From Terriglobia bacterium (GTDB taxonomy: Bacteria; Acidobacteriota; Terriglobia; Bryobacterales; Bryobacteraceae): a DNA stretch of 64,000 nt. How positions within the stretch are numbered: the first letter of the stretch is position 1; every line of letters starts with the position of its first letter. The notes under the pieces are model-generated. The model saw nothing but the letters and a program-made list of their open reading frames with translations, made no database searches and was not told where the DNA came from. The stretch spans positions 1-64,000 of the forward strand of contig JAIQFN010000021.1 in NCBI GenBank assembly GCA_020073265.1. The letters run 5' to 3'. The translations under genes were made by a program, and so were the position numbers. This document shows, piece after piece, positions 16,560 to 24,694 of this stretch.

Positions 16560-18530
16560 GTGCAAAACGGCGAAAAGCAACCGCCGGAGATGACCGTCAA
16601 GGCGGTCGCTCTCGGCCTCTTCCTGGCATTCGTTTTCGGATCGGCTAACGCCTATCTGGGAATGCGCGCCGGCCAAACCGTGGCCGCCACCATCCCGGCC
16701 GCGGTGATCGCGATGGCCCTGTTCCGCATCCCGGCCTTTCGCGGAAACCTGCTCGAACAGAACATCACCCGCACCGCTGCGTCCGTCGGCGAAGCGCTGG
16801 TGGCCGGCGCCATCTTCACCATCCCGGCGTTCATGATGGTGGAGCTCGACGGACACCGGCTCTGGACCGATCTGCGATCGCACTACTGGGAAGCCACGGT
16901 GGTGCTCCTGGCCGGCGGCTTGATCGGCGTGTTCTTCATCATTTTGCTGCGACGCCCGTTGTGCGTGGACGCGCCCCTGCCCTGGCCGGAAAGCGTGGCC
17001 AGCTACGAGATCGTGAAAGCCGGCGAAGCTTCGGCCACCAAGGCGCCCCGCTACATCTTCGGCGCGATGGGCTTCGGCGGGCTGATTCAGATTCTAAAAT
17101 CCGACAACGGCATCCAGCTCTTCCGCGAATACTCGGAGGGATTCCTGGCGTTTCCCAAATCCGTCATCCAGCATTTCAACTACGAAAAACAGCCCATCGG
17201 AAACGTTACGCATTTCGGCGGAATCCACTGGTCCACGCCCAGTCTTTCGCCGGCGCTGATGGGCATCGGCTACATCATCGGGCCGCAACTGGCTTCCATC
17301 AACGTGGCCGGCGGCATCATCGCGTGGTGGATCCTCATCCCGCTGCTGATGTTCTTCGATCCGGATCTCGCGCGCCGCATCGGCACCGGCGATTCCGGCA
17401 TCGCGTCCTATACGATTTGGTACAACGTCGTTCGTCCCATCGCCGTCGGCACCATGCTGGTGGGCGCGGCCAGCACCATGTTCTCCATGCGGGCATCGCT
17501 CGCCAGCTCGTTGCGCGGCATCTTCACCGCGTCCACCGCCGCGGCTCACGAAGCCAAGGCCCTGGATCGAACCGAGCGCGACATCCCGCCGCGCTGGGTG
17601 GTGCTCTCGACGCTCGTGCTGCTAATCCCCATCACCGCTATCTACTACTACTTCACCCACGGACTGGTTGCGGCCATCGTCTCCGCCGTCATCATGACCA
17701 TCACCGGATTTCTGCTGTCGGCCATCGGCGGATACCTGGTGGGATTGGTGGGCAGCTCCAATCAGCCGCTCTCCGGTCTCACGCTTGCGGCCTTGATCCT
17801 GGCGGCGCTGGTGATGCTGGCCATCGGCGTCAAAGGGCTCTCCGGCGTCGCGGCCGTGCTGGGCGTCGCAGCGGTGGTCTGCGTGGCTTGCTCGGTCTCC
17901 GGTTCGCTCATCCAGGACCTGAAAGCCGGCCACCTGCTGGGCGGCACACCCTGGAAGATGGAGCTGGTCGAAATCATCTCGGTGATCCTGCTGGCCTTCT
18001 TCCTGATGGGACCCATCATCGCGCTGCACGAAGCTAACCTGGCCACCGGCGGCATCGGCGGCCGCGCGCTGCCAGCTCCACAAGCCGGACTCATGGCTCA
18101 GTTGGCCAAAGGAATCGTGGGCGGCCAGATGGCTTGGGGATTGCTCGCCATCGGCGCCGCGTTCGGAGTGGCGCTGCTGCTGTGCGGCGCACGGTCGCCC
18201 ATGCTGATCGCGGTGGGAATGTATCTTCCTTTCGATACTTCCTCGGCCATTTTCGTGGGCGGCTTGCTGAAGTGGATCGTCGACCGCGCCTCCGCCAAGC
18301 GCACCGCCGAACAGAAGCTGGCTATCGAAGAGAAAGGCACGCTGCTCGCCTCGGGCTTGATCGCGGGCGAAGCCATCGTCGGAATTCTGCTGGCCGTGGT
18401 CTTCCTGGCCGGCATGCCCGCCCTCGCAACCTTCCGGTTCTATCCGGCCTGGGGCGGATGGCTTTCGCTGATCGGATTCGCCAGCCTCGCCTACGTGCTG
18501 ATCCGCATCCCGATGCGCGCGTCGGATTGA
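16560..18530 (+). CDS. OPT-family oligopeptide/metal-chelate transporter
   Basis: 656 aa with about 14-16 hydrophobic segments across its length. Recognisable OPT features are FVFGSANAYLGMRAGQTVAATIPAAVIAMALF near the N-terminus (quoted here as family context only), the NITRTAASVGEAL motif near residue 70, and a late segment, LLCGARSPMLIAVGMYLPF. The family imports oligopeptides or metal-chelate complexes, driven by protons, through the inner membrane. Substrate cannot be told from sequence. The gene starts at GTG 16560, 38 bp after the RRM gene, and its end is 8 bp from the convergent barrel gene. Confidence 0.9.
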   Translation: MQNGEKQPPEMTVKAVALGLFLAFVFGSANAYLGMRAGQTVAATIPAAVIAMALFRIPAFRGNLLEQNITRTAASVGEALVAGAIFTIPAFMMVELDGHRLWTDLRSHYWEATVVLLAGGLIGVFFIILLRRPLCVDAPLPWPESVASYEIVKAGEASATKAPRYIFGAMGFGGLIQILKSDNGIQLFREYSEGFLAFPKSVIQHFNYEKQPIGNVTHFGGIHWSTPSLSPALMGIGYIIGPQLASINVAGGIIAWWILIPLLMFFDPDLARRIGTGDSGIASYTIWYNVVRPIAVGTMLVGAASTMFSMRASLASSLRGIFTASTAAAHEAKALDRTERDIPPRWVVLSTLVLLIPITAIYYYFTHGLVAAIVSAVIMTITGFLLSAIGGYLVGLVGSSNQPLSGLTLAALILAALVMLAIGVKGLSGVAAVLGVAAVVCVACSVSGSLIQDLKAGHLLGGTPWKMELVEIISVILLAFFLMGPIIALHEANLATGGIGGRALPAPQAGLMAQLAKGIVGGQMAWGLLAIGAAFGVALLLCGARSPMLIAVGMYLPFDTSSAIFVGGLLKWIVDRASAKRTAEQKLAIEEKGTLLASGLIAGEAIVGILLAVVFLAGMPALATFRFYPAWGGWLSLIGFASLAYVLIRIPMRASD

Positions 18531-18538
18531 AGCAGCGC

Positions 18539-19141
18539 TCAGAGTGCGAACGCGAACCCGACCGAAATTTCGTTCTGGAACAATCGACCGCTCTGGTTCG
18601 GCAAGTTGAACGGCTTGCCGCTCTCGTACTGGCGGAAATCGCCGCGCACCAGCCAGTTGTCGCGGACCTTCACCTTCACGCCCAAGCCATAGTTGAAGCC
18701 GAACTTGTTGTCGCCTCCACCACTTGAAACAGACGAACCCGGCGGCACGAAATTGCTGTCCTGAATTCCAGCCGCCACGAACGGACGGATCCGCGATCCC
18801 TCCGAAGTAAGGTAGAACAACCCGTCGCCGAAGGGTTGATGCACCGCCATGCCGAGTTCGCTCACCGGCGGCCCGTCCAGATGAAGCTGAGTGCGGTTGT
18901 AGGCATATCCGAATTCCCATCCCAGGTAGCGATACGTGTTCAACGTGACGCGAAAACCGAAGCGAAACCCGTTCGTGAGACTGATGTTCGCCCCCGGCGC
19001 CGGACTGGCCGAAAGCACGTCGCTTCCGATGTTGGCTTTGTTGAGAATCGATTCTCCAAACGACATCCCGGCTTCAAACAACTGGCCGAAGGCAACCGAA
19101 GAACCACACAACAGGACCACCAACGCTGCAACCAGCTTCAT
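18539..19141 (-). CDS. Outer-membrane beta-barrel protein coupled to lutC
   Basis: 200 aa. A signal peptide (KLVAALVVLLCGSSVAFGQ) is followed by alternating strands rich in Gly/Phe/Tyr (FRFGFRVTLNTYRYLGWEFGYAYNRTQ) and a terminal strand ending in aromatic/hydrophobic residues (NEISVGFAFAL), all typical of an 8-stranded OmpA/OmpW-like barrel. Its ATG overlaps the lutC stop (ATGA), so it is the fourth gene of the lut operon and is probably translated by re-initiation. A role in lactate or anion uptake across the outer membrane is an inference from position only. Confidence 0.8.
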   Translation of the reverse strand: MKLVAALVVLLCGSSVAFGQLFEAGMSFGESILNKANIGSDVLSASPAPGANISLTNGFRFGFRVTLNTYRYLGWEFGYAYNRTQLHLDGPPVSELGMAVHQPFGDGLFYLTSEGSRIRPFVAAGIQDSNFVPPGSSVSSGGGDNKFGFNYGLGVKVKVRDNWLVRGDFRQYESGKPFNLPNQSGRLFQNEISVGFAFAL

Positions 19142-19788
19142 GAATTTTCTTCCTCCACAATGACGGCATACACTTCCCCCGGTCCGTGCACGCCGCGAAT
19201 CAGAATCTGCTCGATATCGGCCGTGCGGCTGGGACCGGTGATCAGCACCATCGAACTGGTCTGCTCGGCGGGCTGGGGAATTCGAGCGAGCAATTCGTCC
19301 AGGTTGCCTAAAATGCGCGATTTCGGAAAAACCGCGACGTGCACGGGCGGCAGCAGCGAGATGAGTCGCGCCTCTTGCGGGCTCGCGAGCATCACCAGGC
19401 TGCCCGTCGCCGCGAGCGCGTAATCGGCGCTGGTTATTCCCACGCCGGCCGTGGCGCAGGCCTGCCGTAGTGCTTCCGGTTCCGTGAAGCCGGACTCCAC
19501 CTGAGCCAGGCCGGTCACACCGCAAGCCGCGAGAAACGGCGCGTTTGACGCCACCGCGCGCTGGTCCTTCAGTAGAGCTTGGAGCATCGGAGCCACGGCT
19601 GCCGGATTGGGCACGATGAATGCTTTTCCCGCTAACTTTTCCAGATTTTGGACGAAGAGAGAGATATAGAGGTTGCGATCCATTTGCGGGTTTCGCAACA
19701 TTGGGGGCGCAAGAGGGGCCGGAGTTGCGTTACCGGCCCGCCCCAAAGCCGTCCGGATGTCCGCCAGGATCTGCTCGCGCGCGGTCAC
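19138..19788 (-). CDS. lutC: LutC-type lactate utilisation protein
   Basis: 216 aa, LUD domain. The late motif GITSADYALAATGSLVMLA, the PPVHVAVFPKSRIL segment and SSMVLITGPSRTADIEQILIRGVHGPGE are diagnostic of LutC/YkgG. It is the third subunit of the LutABC L-lactate oxidase, which feeds electrons to the quinone pool in the cytoplasm. It starts with GTG at 19788, overlapping the lutB stop (GTGA); the frame remains open upstream but overlaps lutB. The gene ends in the ATGA shared with the barrel gene. Confidence 0.92.
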   Translation of the reverse strand: MTAREQILADIRTALGRAGNATPAPLAPPMLRNPQMDRNLYISLFVQNLEKLAGKAFIVPNPAAVAPMLQALLKDQRAVASNAPFLAACGVTGLAQVESGFTEPEALRQACATAGVGITSADYALAATGSLVMLASPQEARLISLLPPVHVAVFPKSRILGNLDELLARIPQPAEQTSSMVLITGPSRTADIEQILIRGVHGPGEVYAVIVEEENS

Positions 19789-21179
19789 GACCGCCGCCTC
19801 TGGGCCCACCATCGGTGAAAGCTCTGGGACGCCATGGGCGGAAGCTCGCGCTGGCTGGTCCAGCTCCCCAGCGGCCCCACCTTGGGCAGCAGCCCCGCAG
19901 ACTTCGAACCCAGCCTCGCCAGCGCCAAGTACGTCTTGGGATGCGTCATCAGCCAGGCCCACACCCGGAAAGCAAACCGTTCCACGCCTCCCGATCCCTG
20001 CGCCCGCTTCGCCTCGGTGACCTCCGAGCGAAGTTTCAAGAGCAGCTTCGGAATTTCGATCTTCACCGGGCACACCTCCGCGCACGCGCCGCACAAGCTG
20101 GATGCGAACGGAAGCCAGCCGTCTTCGCTGACGCCGTGAAACTGCGGCGTGATGATCGCGCCAATCGGGCCTGAATACACCCACGGATAATTGTGCCCGC
20201 CGATCTTGCGGTACACCGGGCAGTGATTGAGACAAGCGCCGCAGCGGATGCAATAGAGCGACTGGCGCTTCTCGGGATCTTTGAGCAGCTTGGTGCGGCC
20301 GTTGTCGAGCAGCACCACGTAGAATTCATCCGGCCCGTCCAGCTCGCCCGCGCGGCGCGGTCCGGAAAGGAACGATGTGTATACCGTTAGCGGCTGACCG
20401 GTGGCGCTGCGGCCGAGCAGGTCCAGGAACACCGCCAGGTCCTGCGCGCGAGGAATCACCTTCTCGATGCCCGCCACGGCGATGTGAATCTTGGGCGCGG
20501 ACGTAGACAGCCGCGCGTTGCCTTCGTTCTCCACCAGCACCACCGCGCCCGAATCCGCCACCAGAAAATTCGCGCCCGTCACCCCGATGTCCGCCCCCAG
20601 AAACTTCTCGCGCAAGGTGGCCCGCGCGATCTTGGTTTGCTTTTCGGGCTCCACCTCTTTGGCGACTCCCAGAGTTTTGGTGAAAAGTTCGGCGACGTCG
20701 TACCGGGTCATGTGCAATGCCGGAGCCACGATGTGATACGGACGCTCATGCGCGAGCTGCAAGATGTACTCGCCCAGATCGGTCTCGACAGTCTCGAGCT
20801 GATGGCGCTCCAGCCGCTCGTTGAAATGCACCTCTTCGGTGGTCATCGACTTGGACTTGACGATAAGATGCGCCTTGCGCTCCTTGGCCAGCCCCAGCAC
20901 GAAATCCGACACGTCCTCGCCGGTCCGGCAATACACCACCTTTCCTCCGTGCGCCGCCACGTTGGATTCAAATTGCTCCAGATAGTGGTCCAGGTGCTCG
21001 ATGGTGTGCTGCTTGATCTGGTTCGCCCGCGTGCGAAGCTCCTGGTAATCGGGCAAGCGCTCCGATCCCACGGCGCCGGCCCGGTGCTCGATCAGGCGGC
21101 GCGTCGCCGAGTAGATGGCGAGCTGCAGCCTCGGATCGCCGATGGTCTGCTGGATGCCGCCTGTCGGGGTTCCTTGCAT
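19785..21179 (-). CDS. lutB: LutB-type iron-sulfur protein of lactate oxidation
   Basis: 464 aa. The N-terminal LUD-type domain (HLIVKSKSMTTEEVHFN; FLVADSGAVVLVENEGNARL) is followed by two ferredoxin-type 4Fe-4S clusters (CIRCGACLNHCPVYRKIGG and CGACAEVCPVKIEIP) and a C-terminal hydrophobic tail, in the order known for LutB. All cluster cysteines are present. It is the second gene of lutABC, starting 4 bp after the lutA stop. Lactate oxidation fits an organism that uses fermentation products in soil. Confidence 0.94.
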   Translation of the reverse strand: MQGTPTGGIQQTIGDPRLQLAIYSATRRLIEHRAGAVGSERLPDYQELRTRANQIKQHTIEHLDHYLEQFESNVAAHGGKVVYCRTGEDVSDFVLGLAKERKAHLIVKSKSMTTEEVHFNERLERHQLETVETDLGEYILQLAHERPYHIVAPALHMTRYDVAELFTKTLGVAKEVEPEKQTKIARATLREKFLGADIGVTGANFLVADSGAVVLVENEGNARLSTSAPKIHIAVAGIEKVIPRAQDLAVFLDLLGRSATGQPLTVYTSFLSGPRRAGELDGPDEFYVVLLDNGRTKLLKDPEKRQSLYCIRCGACLNHCPVYRKIGGHNYPWVYSGPIGAIITPQFHGVSEDGWLPFASSLCGACAEVCPVKIEIPKLLLKLRSEVTEAKRAQGSGGVERFAFRVWAWLMTHPKTYLALARLGSKSAGLLPKVGPLGSWTSQRELPPMASQSFHRWWAQRRRS

Positions 21180-21183
21180 GGCG

Positions 21184-21906
21184 TCACCGCGAAGCCAGCA
21201 CTTCGGCCAGGTGCAGAGTGCGGATGGGCAAGCCCGCGCGGTCGATCACACCTTGAAGCTGCATCAGGCAACTGGGATCGATGGAAACCACCGTGCCGGC
21301 TTCGGTTTTCTGAATCGAGTCGATCTTGGTGCGGGCCATTCCGCCGGACACCTCCGGGAATTTCACCGAGAACGTGCCCCCGAAACCGCAGCACTCTTCC
21401 GCCGCTTCCATCTCACGCAGCGTCAGGCCTTGCACTTTCCCGAGCAGCCGCCGGGGTCCTTCCTTGATGCGCAGTTCTCTCAACGCGTGGCAGCTATCAT
21501 GATACGTAACCACGCCGTCGAAACGCGCGCCCACGTCGTCGACTTTCGCAACTTCGAGCAGGAATCGCGAGAATTCCCAGACGCGCGGCGCCATCCGGTG
21601 AGCTTCCTCCCTTCGCCGGGAATCCTGCTGGAAAATATCCTCGTAATGGTGCGTGATCATGGACGTGCACGATCCCGACGGGACCACGATGCACTCGGCG
21701 TCCCGGAAGACATCCAGAAAATGGCGCGCCACCTTGCCCGCCTCCCCCGGATAGCCGCTGTTGAAGGCCGGCTGACCGCAGCAGGTCTGCGCCTCCGGAA
21801 AATCGATCTCATAACCCAGCCGCTCCAGCACCTCCGCCATGGCGATTCCGACTCGCGGGAAGAGCTGATCGACGATGCAGGTGACAAACAGGGAAACGCG
21901 CGCCAC
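21184..21906 (-). CDS. lutA: LutA-type (Fe-S)-binding lactate oxidase subunit
   Basis: 240 aa, matching the roughly 238 aa of known LutA. Two CCG-domain motifs are present: FPEAQTCCGQPAFNSGY and EMEAAEECCGFGGTFSVKF, the cysteine sets of this family. It starts RVSLFVTCIVDQLFP after a GTG at 21906, which aligns with the usual LutA N-terminus. The frame is open to 22161 but those residues overlap the divergent small gene. TACAAT lies 8 nt before the GTG on the minus strand, with GGAG between, so the leader is very short or absent. First gene of lutABC plus the barrel gene. Confidence 0.92.
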   Translation of the reverse strand: MARVSLFVTCIVDQLFPRVGIAMAEVLERLGYEIDFPEAQTCCGQPAFNSGYPGEAGKVARHFLDVFRDAECIVVPSGSCTSMITHHYEDIFQQDSRRREEAHRMAPRVWEFSRFLLEVAKVDDVGARFDGVVTYHDSCHALRELRIKEGPRRLLGKVQGLTLREMEAAEECCGFGGTFSVKFPEVSGGMARTKIDSIQKTEAGTVVSIDPSCLMQLQGVIDRAGLPIRTLHLAEVLASR

Positions 21907-21914
21907 GAACTCCA

Positions 21915-21920
21915 ATTGTA
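21915..21920 (-). promoter_or_regulatory. -10 box of the lut operon
   Basis: Minus-strand TACAAT, 8 nt before the lutA GTG. It sits about 27 bp from a plus-strand TATACT (21947-21952) that could serve the divergent small gene at 21964 with an 11-nt spacing. Confidence 0.4.
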
Positions 21921-21963
21921 GCGAGTGGCCGCCGATCGGGTGCGGGTATACTGAAATCAAGTC

Positions 21964-22290
21964 ATGAGCGAAGAAGCAAATCCCAACGACCCTCGCTTCG
22001 CCGAAATCGAGAGCACTCTGGAACGGCTGATCAACAGCCAGCGTCAACTCCTCCATGCGCAGGTCATCATGGCCGATGGGCTGAACAGAACGGAGAAGAA
22101 CCTGGAGAGGGTCTCCGAAGCGATAGCAGCCCAGGCTGAAGCAGGGAAACGAACGGACCAACGCCTCGAAGCGCTGGCCGAGCAGATCCAGAAGCTAGCC
22201 GACGGCCAAAAGCATTCCGACGAGCATATCGACGCCCTCGCCGACATCGTCCGCCAACTAATCGAGCGCAACGGCAAGAACGGGCACTGA
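21964..22290 (+). CDS. Small coiled-coil protein of unknown function
   Basis: 108 aa, highly charged and almost wholly helical. Heptad-like spacing of Leu/Ile runs from about residue 15 to 105 (IESTLERLINSQRQLLHAQVI; LEALAEQIQKLADGQKHSDE). There is no signal peptide or membrane segment. Similar short Gln/Asp/Leu-rich coiled coils occur in many genomes with no assigned role. It diverges from lutA with a 57-bp gap and is followed by the convergent DinB-type gene 5 bp away. Confidence 0.7.
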   Translation: MSEEANPNDPRFAEIESTLERLINSQRQLLHAQVIMADGLNRTEKNLERVSEAIAAQAEAGKRTDQRLEALAEQIQKLADGQKHSDEHIDALADIVRQLIERNGKNGH

Positions 22291-22295
22291 CCCGT

Positions 22296-22823
22296 CTAGA
22301 ACACGTACTCCGGCGGCTTGATCCCCTTCACCCGCAGGTACACTTCCGCCTGCCCGCGGTGGTGCGCCGTGTGCGTGAAATAGGCCCACAGCCATTCAAA
22401 CCCGGTCATCTTGCGGCCCTCCGGACCAACTTCGGCGCTCAGCTTCTCGGGCGTCATCGAAGCCACGGCCTGATTGCAGTAGTCGAACGAATCGGTCAGA
22501 AACTTGACCACGCTCGCCTTGTCCACCTCCAGCTTCTCCTCACGCACCGCCTGGAGAATTTTTGCCGGAATGGTCGGCCGCGGCAGACCGCTGGCGATGC
22601 TGCACGCGCTCACGTTGGCGCCGGCCACCTGGACCATCAACTGGCTGAAGCTCAGTTCCTCGGGAACCGGCCGGAAGCTGTAGCTGTCTTCGGGCATCAG
22701 CTTGGCCACCGCAATGGTGAACTCGCCGGTGACCTTCCAGTGTTTCGCCAACGCGTCTTTAACGCCCGTCTGCGCCATCGCCGGAACGGCCAGCGCCAGA
22801 ATCATCAGAAATTTGGTCTTCAT
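22296..22823 (-). CDS. Secreted DinB/YfiT-family metal-binding protein
   Basis: 175 aa. Signal peptide MKTKFLMILALAVPAMAQ, then a four-helix DinB fold: an N-terminal helix with KHWKVTGEFT, and a C-terminal metal motif YFTHTAHHRGQAEVYLR, the HxxHHRGQ signature. DinB-family enzymes include thiol-dependent S-transferases using bacillithiol or mycothiol, but the exported acidobacterial versions have no known substrate. The ATG at 22823 is fixed by the signal peptide; the longer open frame upstream runs antisense to lexA. It is divergent from lexA (102 bp apart). Confidence 0.85.
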   Translation of the reverse strand: MKTKFLMILALAVPAMAQTGVKDALAKHWKVTGEFTIAVAKLMPEDSYSFRPVPEELSFSQLMVQVAGANVSACSIASGLPRPTIPAKILQAVREEKLEVDKASVVKFLTDSFDYCNQAVASMTPEKLSAEVGPEGRKMTGFEWLWAYFTHTAHHRGQAEVYLRVKGIKPPEYVF

Positions 22824-22913
22824 GTTGGACTCTCGAACGCTTGTATCACGGGCGCCGCCGGGAATGCAAACCGTGAGCCTCACTCGGCGCTTGCTTTTCT
22901 CCTTTTCTTCGCC

Positions 22914-22919
22914 CACAAT
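22914..22919 (+). promoter_or_regulatory. Possible -10 box 6 nt before lexA
   Basis: CACAAT is followed by 6 nt (ATAAGC) and the lexA ATG. TTGCTT at 22891-22896 gives a 17-bp spacer. The first base departs from the TAnnnT pattern. No LexA operator I can recognise is present. Confidence 0.35.
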
Positions 22920-22925
22920 ATAAGC

Positions 22926-23555
22926 ATGGCCCTCACTAAGCGGCAGAAAGACGTCCTGGACTTCATCGCGGACTTCGTCGAACAAAACGGCTACAGCCCC
23001 AGTTACGAGGAACTCGCCCACGGGCTGAAGCTGGCCTCGCTGGCCACGGTTCACAAACACATCCAGGCGCTCGAATCCCGCAACTACCTGCGCCGGCTGT
23101 TCAATCAGAGCCGCTCGCTGGAGGTTTCCGCCAAGTACATGCAGGAGCGACGCCGCAACCGCCAAGCCCCGCGTCCACTGGAGATTCCGCTCGCAGGGCG
23201 GATCGCGGCCGGCGCGCCGGTGGAGGCCATCGAAGGCCAGGACACTTTGCAGTTCGCCGACTTCGCCGGCAAGGGAGACACCTTCGCGCTGCAGGTCAGC
23301 GGCGAGTCCATGATCGAAGATCACATCCAGAGCGGCGACTATGTTCTGGTGCAACGAACCTCCGAGGCCCGCGACGGCGAAATCGTGGTAGCGCTGGTCC
23401 AGGGCCTGGAGACGACGCTTAAGCGCCTGTATCACGAGCCGGACGGACGCATCCGCCTGCAACCCTCCAATTCCTCGATGCAGCCGATCTATGTGAATCC
23501 CGCCGACTTACAGCTCCAGGGCCGTGTGCTCGCTGTTTTGCGGAAGTACAAGTAG
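22926..23555 (+). CDS. lexA: LexA repressor
   Basis: 209 aa. The N-terminal winged helix (LTKRQKDVLDFIADFVEQNG, SYEELAHGLKLASLATVHKHI) binds SOS operators. The cleavage site is Ala95-Gly96 in RIAAGAPVEA. The catalytic Ser128 (SGESMIED) and Lys166 (TTLKRLY) complete the S24 autoprotease. RecA-stimulated self-cleavage would release the SOS regulon. The longer open frame from 22359 is antisense to the DinB gene and is rejected. The next gene starts 43 bp downstream in the same direction. Confidence 0.96.
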   Translation: MALTKRQKDVLDFIADFVEQNGYSPSYEELAHGLKLASLATVHKHIQALESRNYLRRLFNQSRSLEVSAKYMQERRRNRQAPRPLEIPLAGRIAAGAPVEAIEGQDTLQFADFAGKGDTFALQVSGESMIEDHIQSGDYVLVQRTSEARDGEIVVALVQGLETTLKRLYHEPDGRIRLQPSNSSMQPIYVNPADLQLQGRVLAVLRKYK

Positions 23556-23597
23556 TCGCGAACGCCACGCCGCCAATGTTAAACTGATAGCGTAAAC

Positions 23598-23954
23598 ATG
23601 CGTAGTTCGGTAAGCGGCCTTAAGCGTTTCTTGTTCTGGGACTATCCTCGCGCCGGCTGGCAGTACGATGTGATGGTCGGGTTAATTCTGGCTTTCATTT
23701 TCCTTACACCGCGGGCCTGGTTTCGCGATCAGCCGCGCGCCAGCAGCATCGTGATGCTGCCCGCCGAGCGTGGCGCCACCGTGTTCTGGATGGACGCCGA
23801 GCAGATTTCCAGAGTCGGGGAAGCCGAACAGGCTACTCAGGCCTCGGCCTTGATCAAGGCGCGCACCGGCAAGAAATATAACATCGTTCGCCTGGAACCA
23901 ATCATCGATTCCGAACAAGAGATCAAGGGGTATATGGCGTTCGCTACGCCGTAA
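23598..23954 (+). CDS. Small membrane-anchored hypothetical protein
   Basis: 118 aa. One clear membrane helix at about residues 24-38 (YDVMVGLILAFIFLTPRAWF) has an Arg/Lys-rich N-terminus before it, and a domain of about 75 residues follows (ASALIKARTGKKYNIVRLEPIID). I do not recognise the domain. It is followed 26 bp later by a LolA-like gene and then an acyltransferase-like gene, so it is probably part of a cell-envelope unit. TAAACT 12 nt before the ATG may be a -10 box. Confidence 0.7.
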   Translation: MRSSVSGLKRFLFWDYPRAGWQYDVMVGLILAFIFLTPRAWFRDQPRASSIVMLPAERGATVFWMDAEQISRVGEAEQATQASALIKARTGKKYNIVRLEPIIDSEQEIKGYMAFATP

Positions 23955-23980
23955 CTCTCACGGGCGCGCGATTCCATTTC

Positions 23981-24694
23981 ATGAAGCTGCACTTACATAC
24001 TGTTCCTGTATTCCTGGCCCTGATCGCACTGGTTTCCGCCCCGGCCGCGCCGTCTGGCTCCGAGAGCCTAAAGGCCCTGCTGGCCCGCATGGACAAAGCC
24101 GCCGGCGAATTCAAAGCCATGACGGCGCAATTCACCTATGTCACCCATACCGAGGTTCTCAACGAGGACAACACCGAGACCGGCACCACCATCATGAAAA
24201 AAGTACAGTCCGGCGAGGTGCAAGGCATCGTTGACTTCGTGAGCCCGGACAAGCACACGCTCACCTTCGAGAAACGTCGCGTCAAAATCTACTACCCCAA
24301 GATCCAATCCTTGGAGGTTTATGATCTGGACAAGCACGGCGAGCACGTGGACAAGTTCCTGATGGTCGGTTTCGGCACTTCCGGCGCTGAACTTGCAAGA
24401 GACTACGACATGAGCGTGGTGGCAACCGAAACGATGAAGGATCAGCCGGAGTTGCGGGCCATCCAGCTTCGATTGGTCCCCAAGTCCGGCGAGGCGCGGC
24501 AATACGTCAAGAGCATGGACCTCTGGATTCCCGAGCAGGGCGATCCGTATCCAGTGCGCGAGAAGATCCTGCTGCCATCCGGCGACTACCGGATCGTGAC
24601 CTACGCCGGCAAGAAAATCAATCCCCCTCTGCAACCGGACGCGCTGCAACTGAAATTGCCGCCCGGGGTTAAGACTGTGTATCCGGACAAATGA
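23981..24694 (+). CDS. LolA-like outer-membrane lipoprotein-sorting protein
   Basis: 237 aa. Signal peptide (HTVPVFLALIALVSAPAA), then the LolA/LolB half-barrel pattern: LLARMDKAAGEFKAMTAQFTYV at the start, VDFVSPDKHTLTFEKRRVKIYYPK in the middle, and LRLVPKSGEARQYVKSMDLWI toward the end. It probably carries lipids or lipoproteins across the periplasm. Several LolA-like paralogues usually exist in such genomes, so this need not be the housekeeping LolA. Its stop overlaps the next start (ATGA). Confidence 0.82.
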   Translation: MKLHLHTVPVFLALIALVSAPAAPSGSESLKALLARMDKAAGEFKAMTAQFTYVTHTEVLNEDNTETGTTIMKKVQSGEVQGIVDFVSPDKHTLTFEKRRVKIYYPKIQSLEVYDLDKHGEHVDKFLMVGFGTSGAELARDYDMSVVATETMKDQPELRAIQLRLVPKSGEARQYVKSMDLWIPEQGDPYPVREKILLPSGDYRIVTYAGKKINPPLQPDALQLKLPPGVKTVYPDK

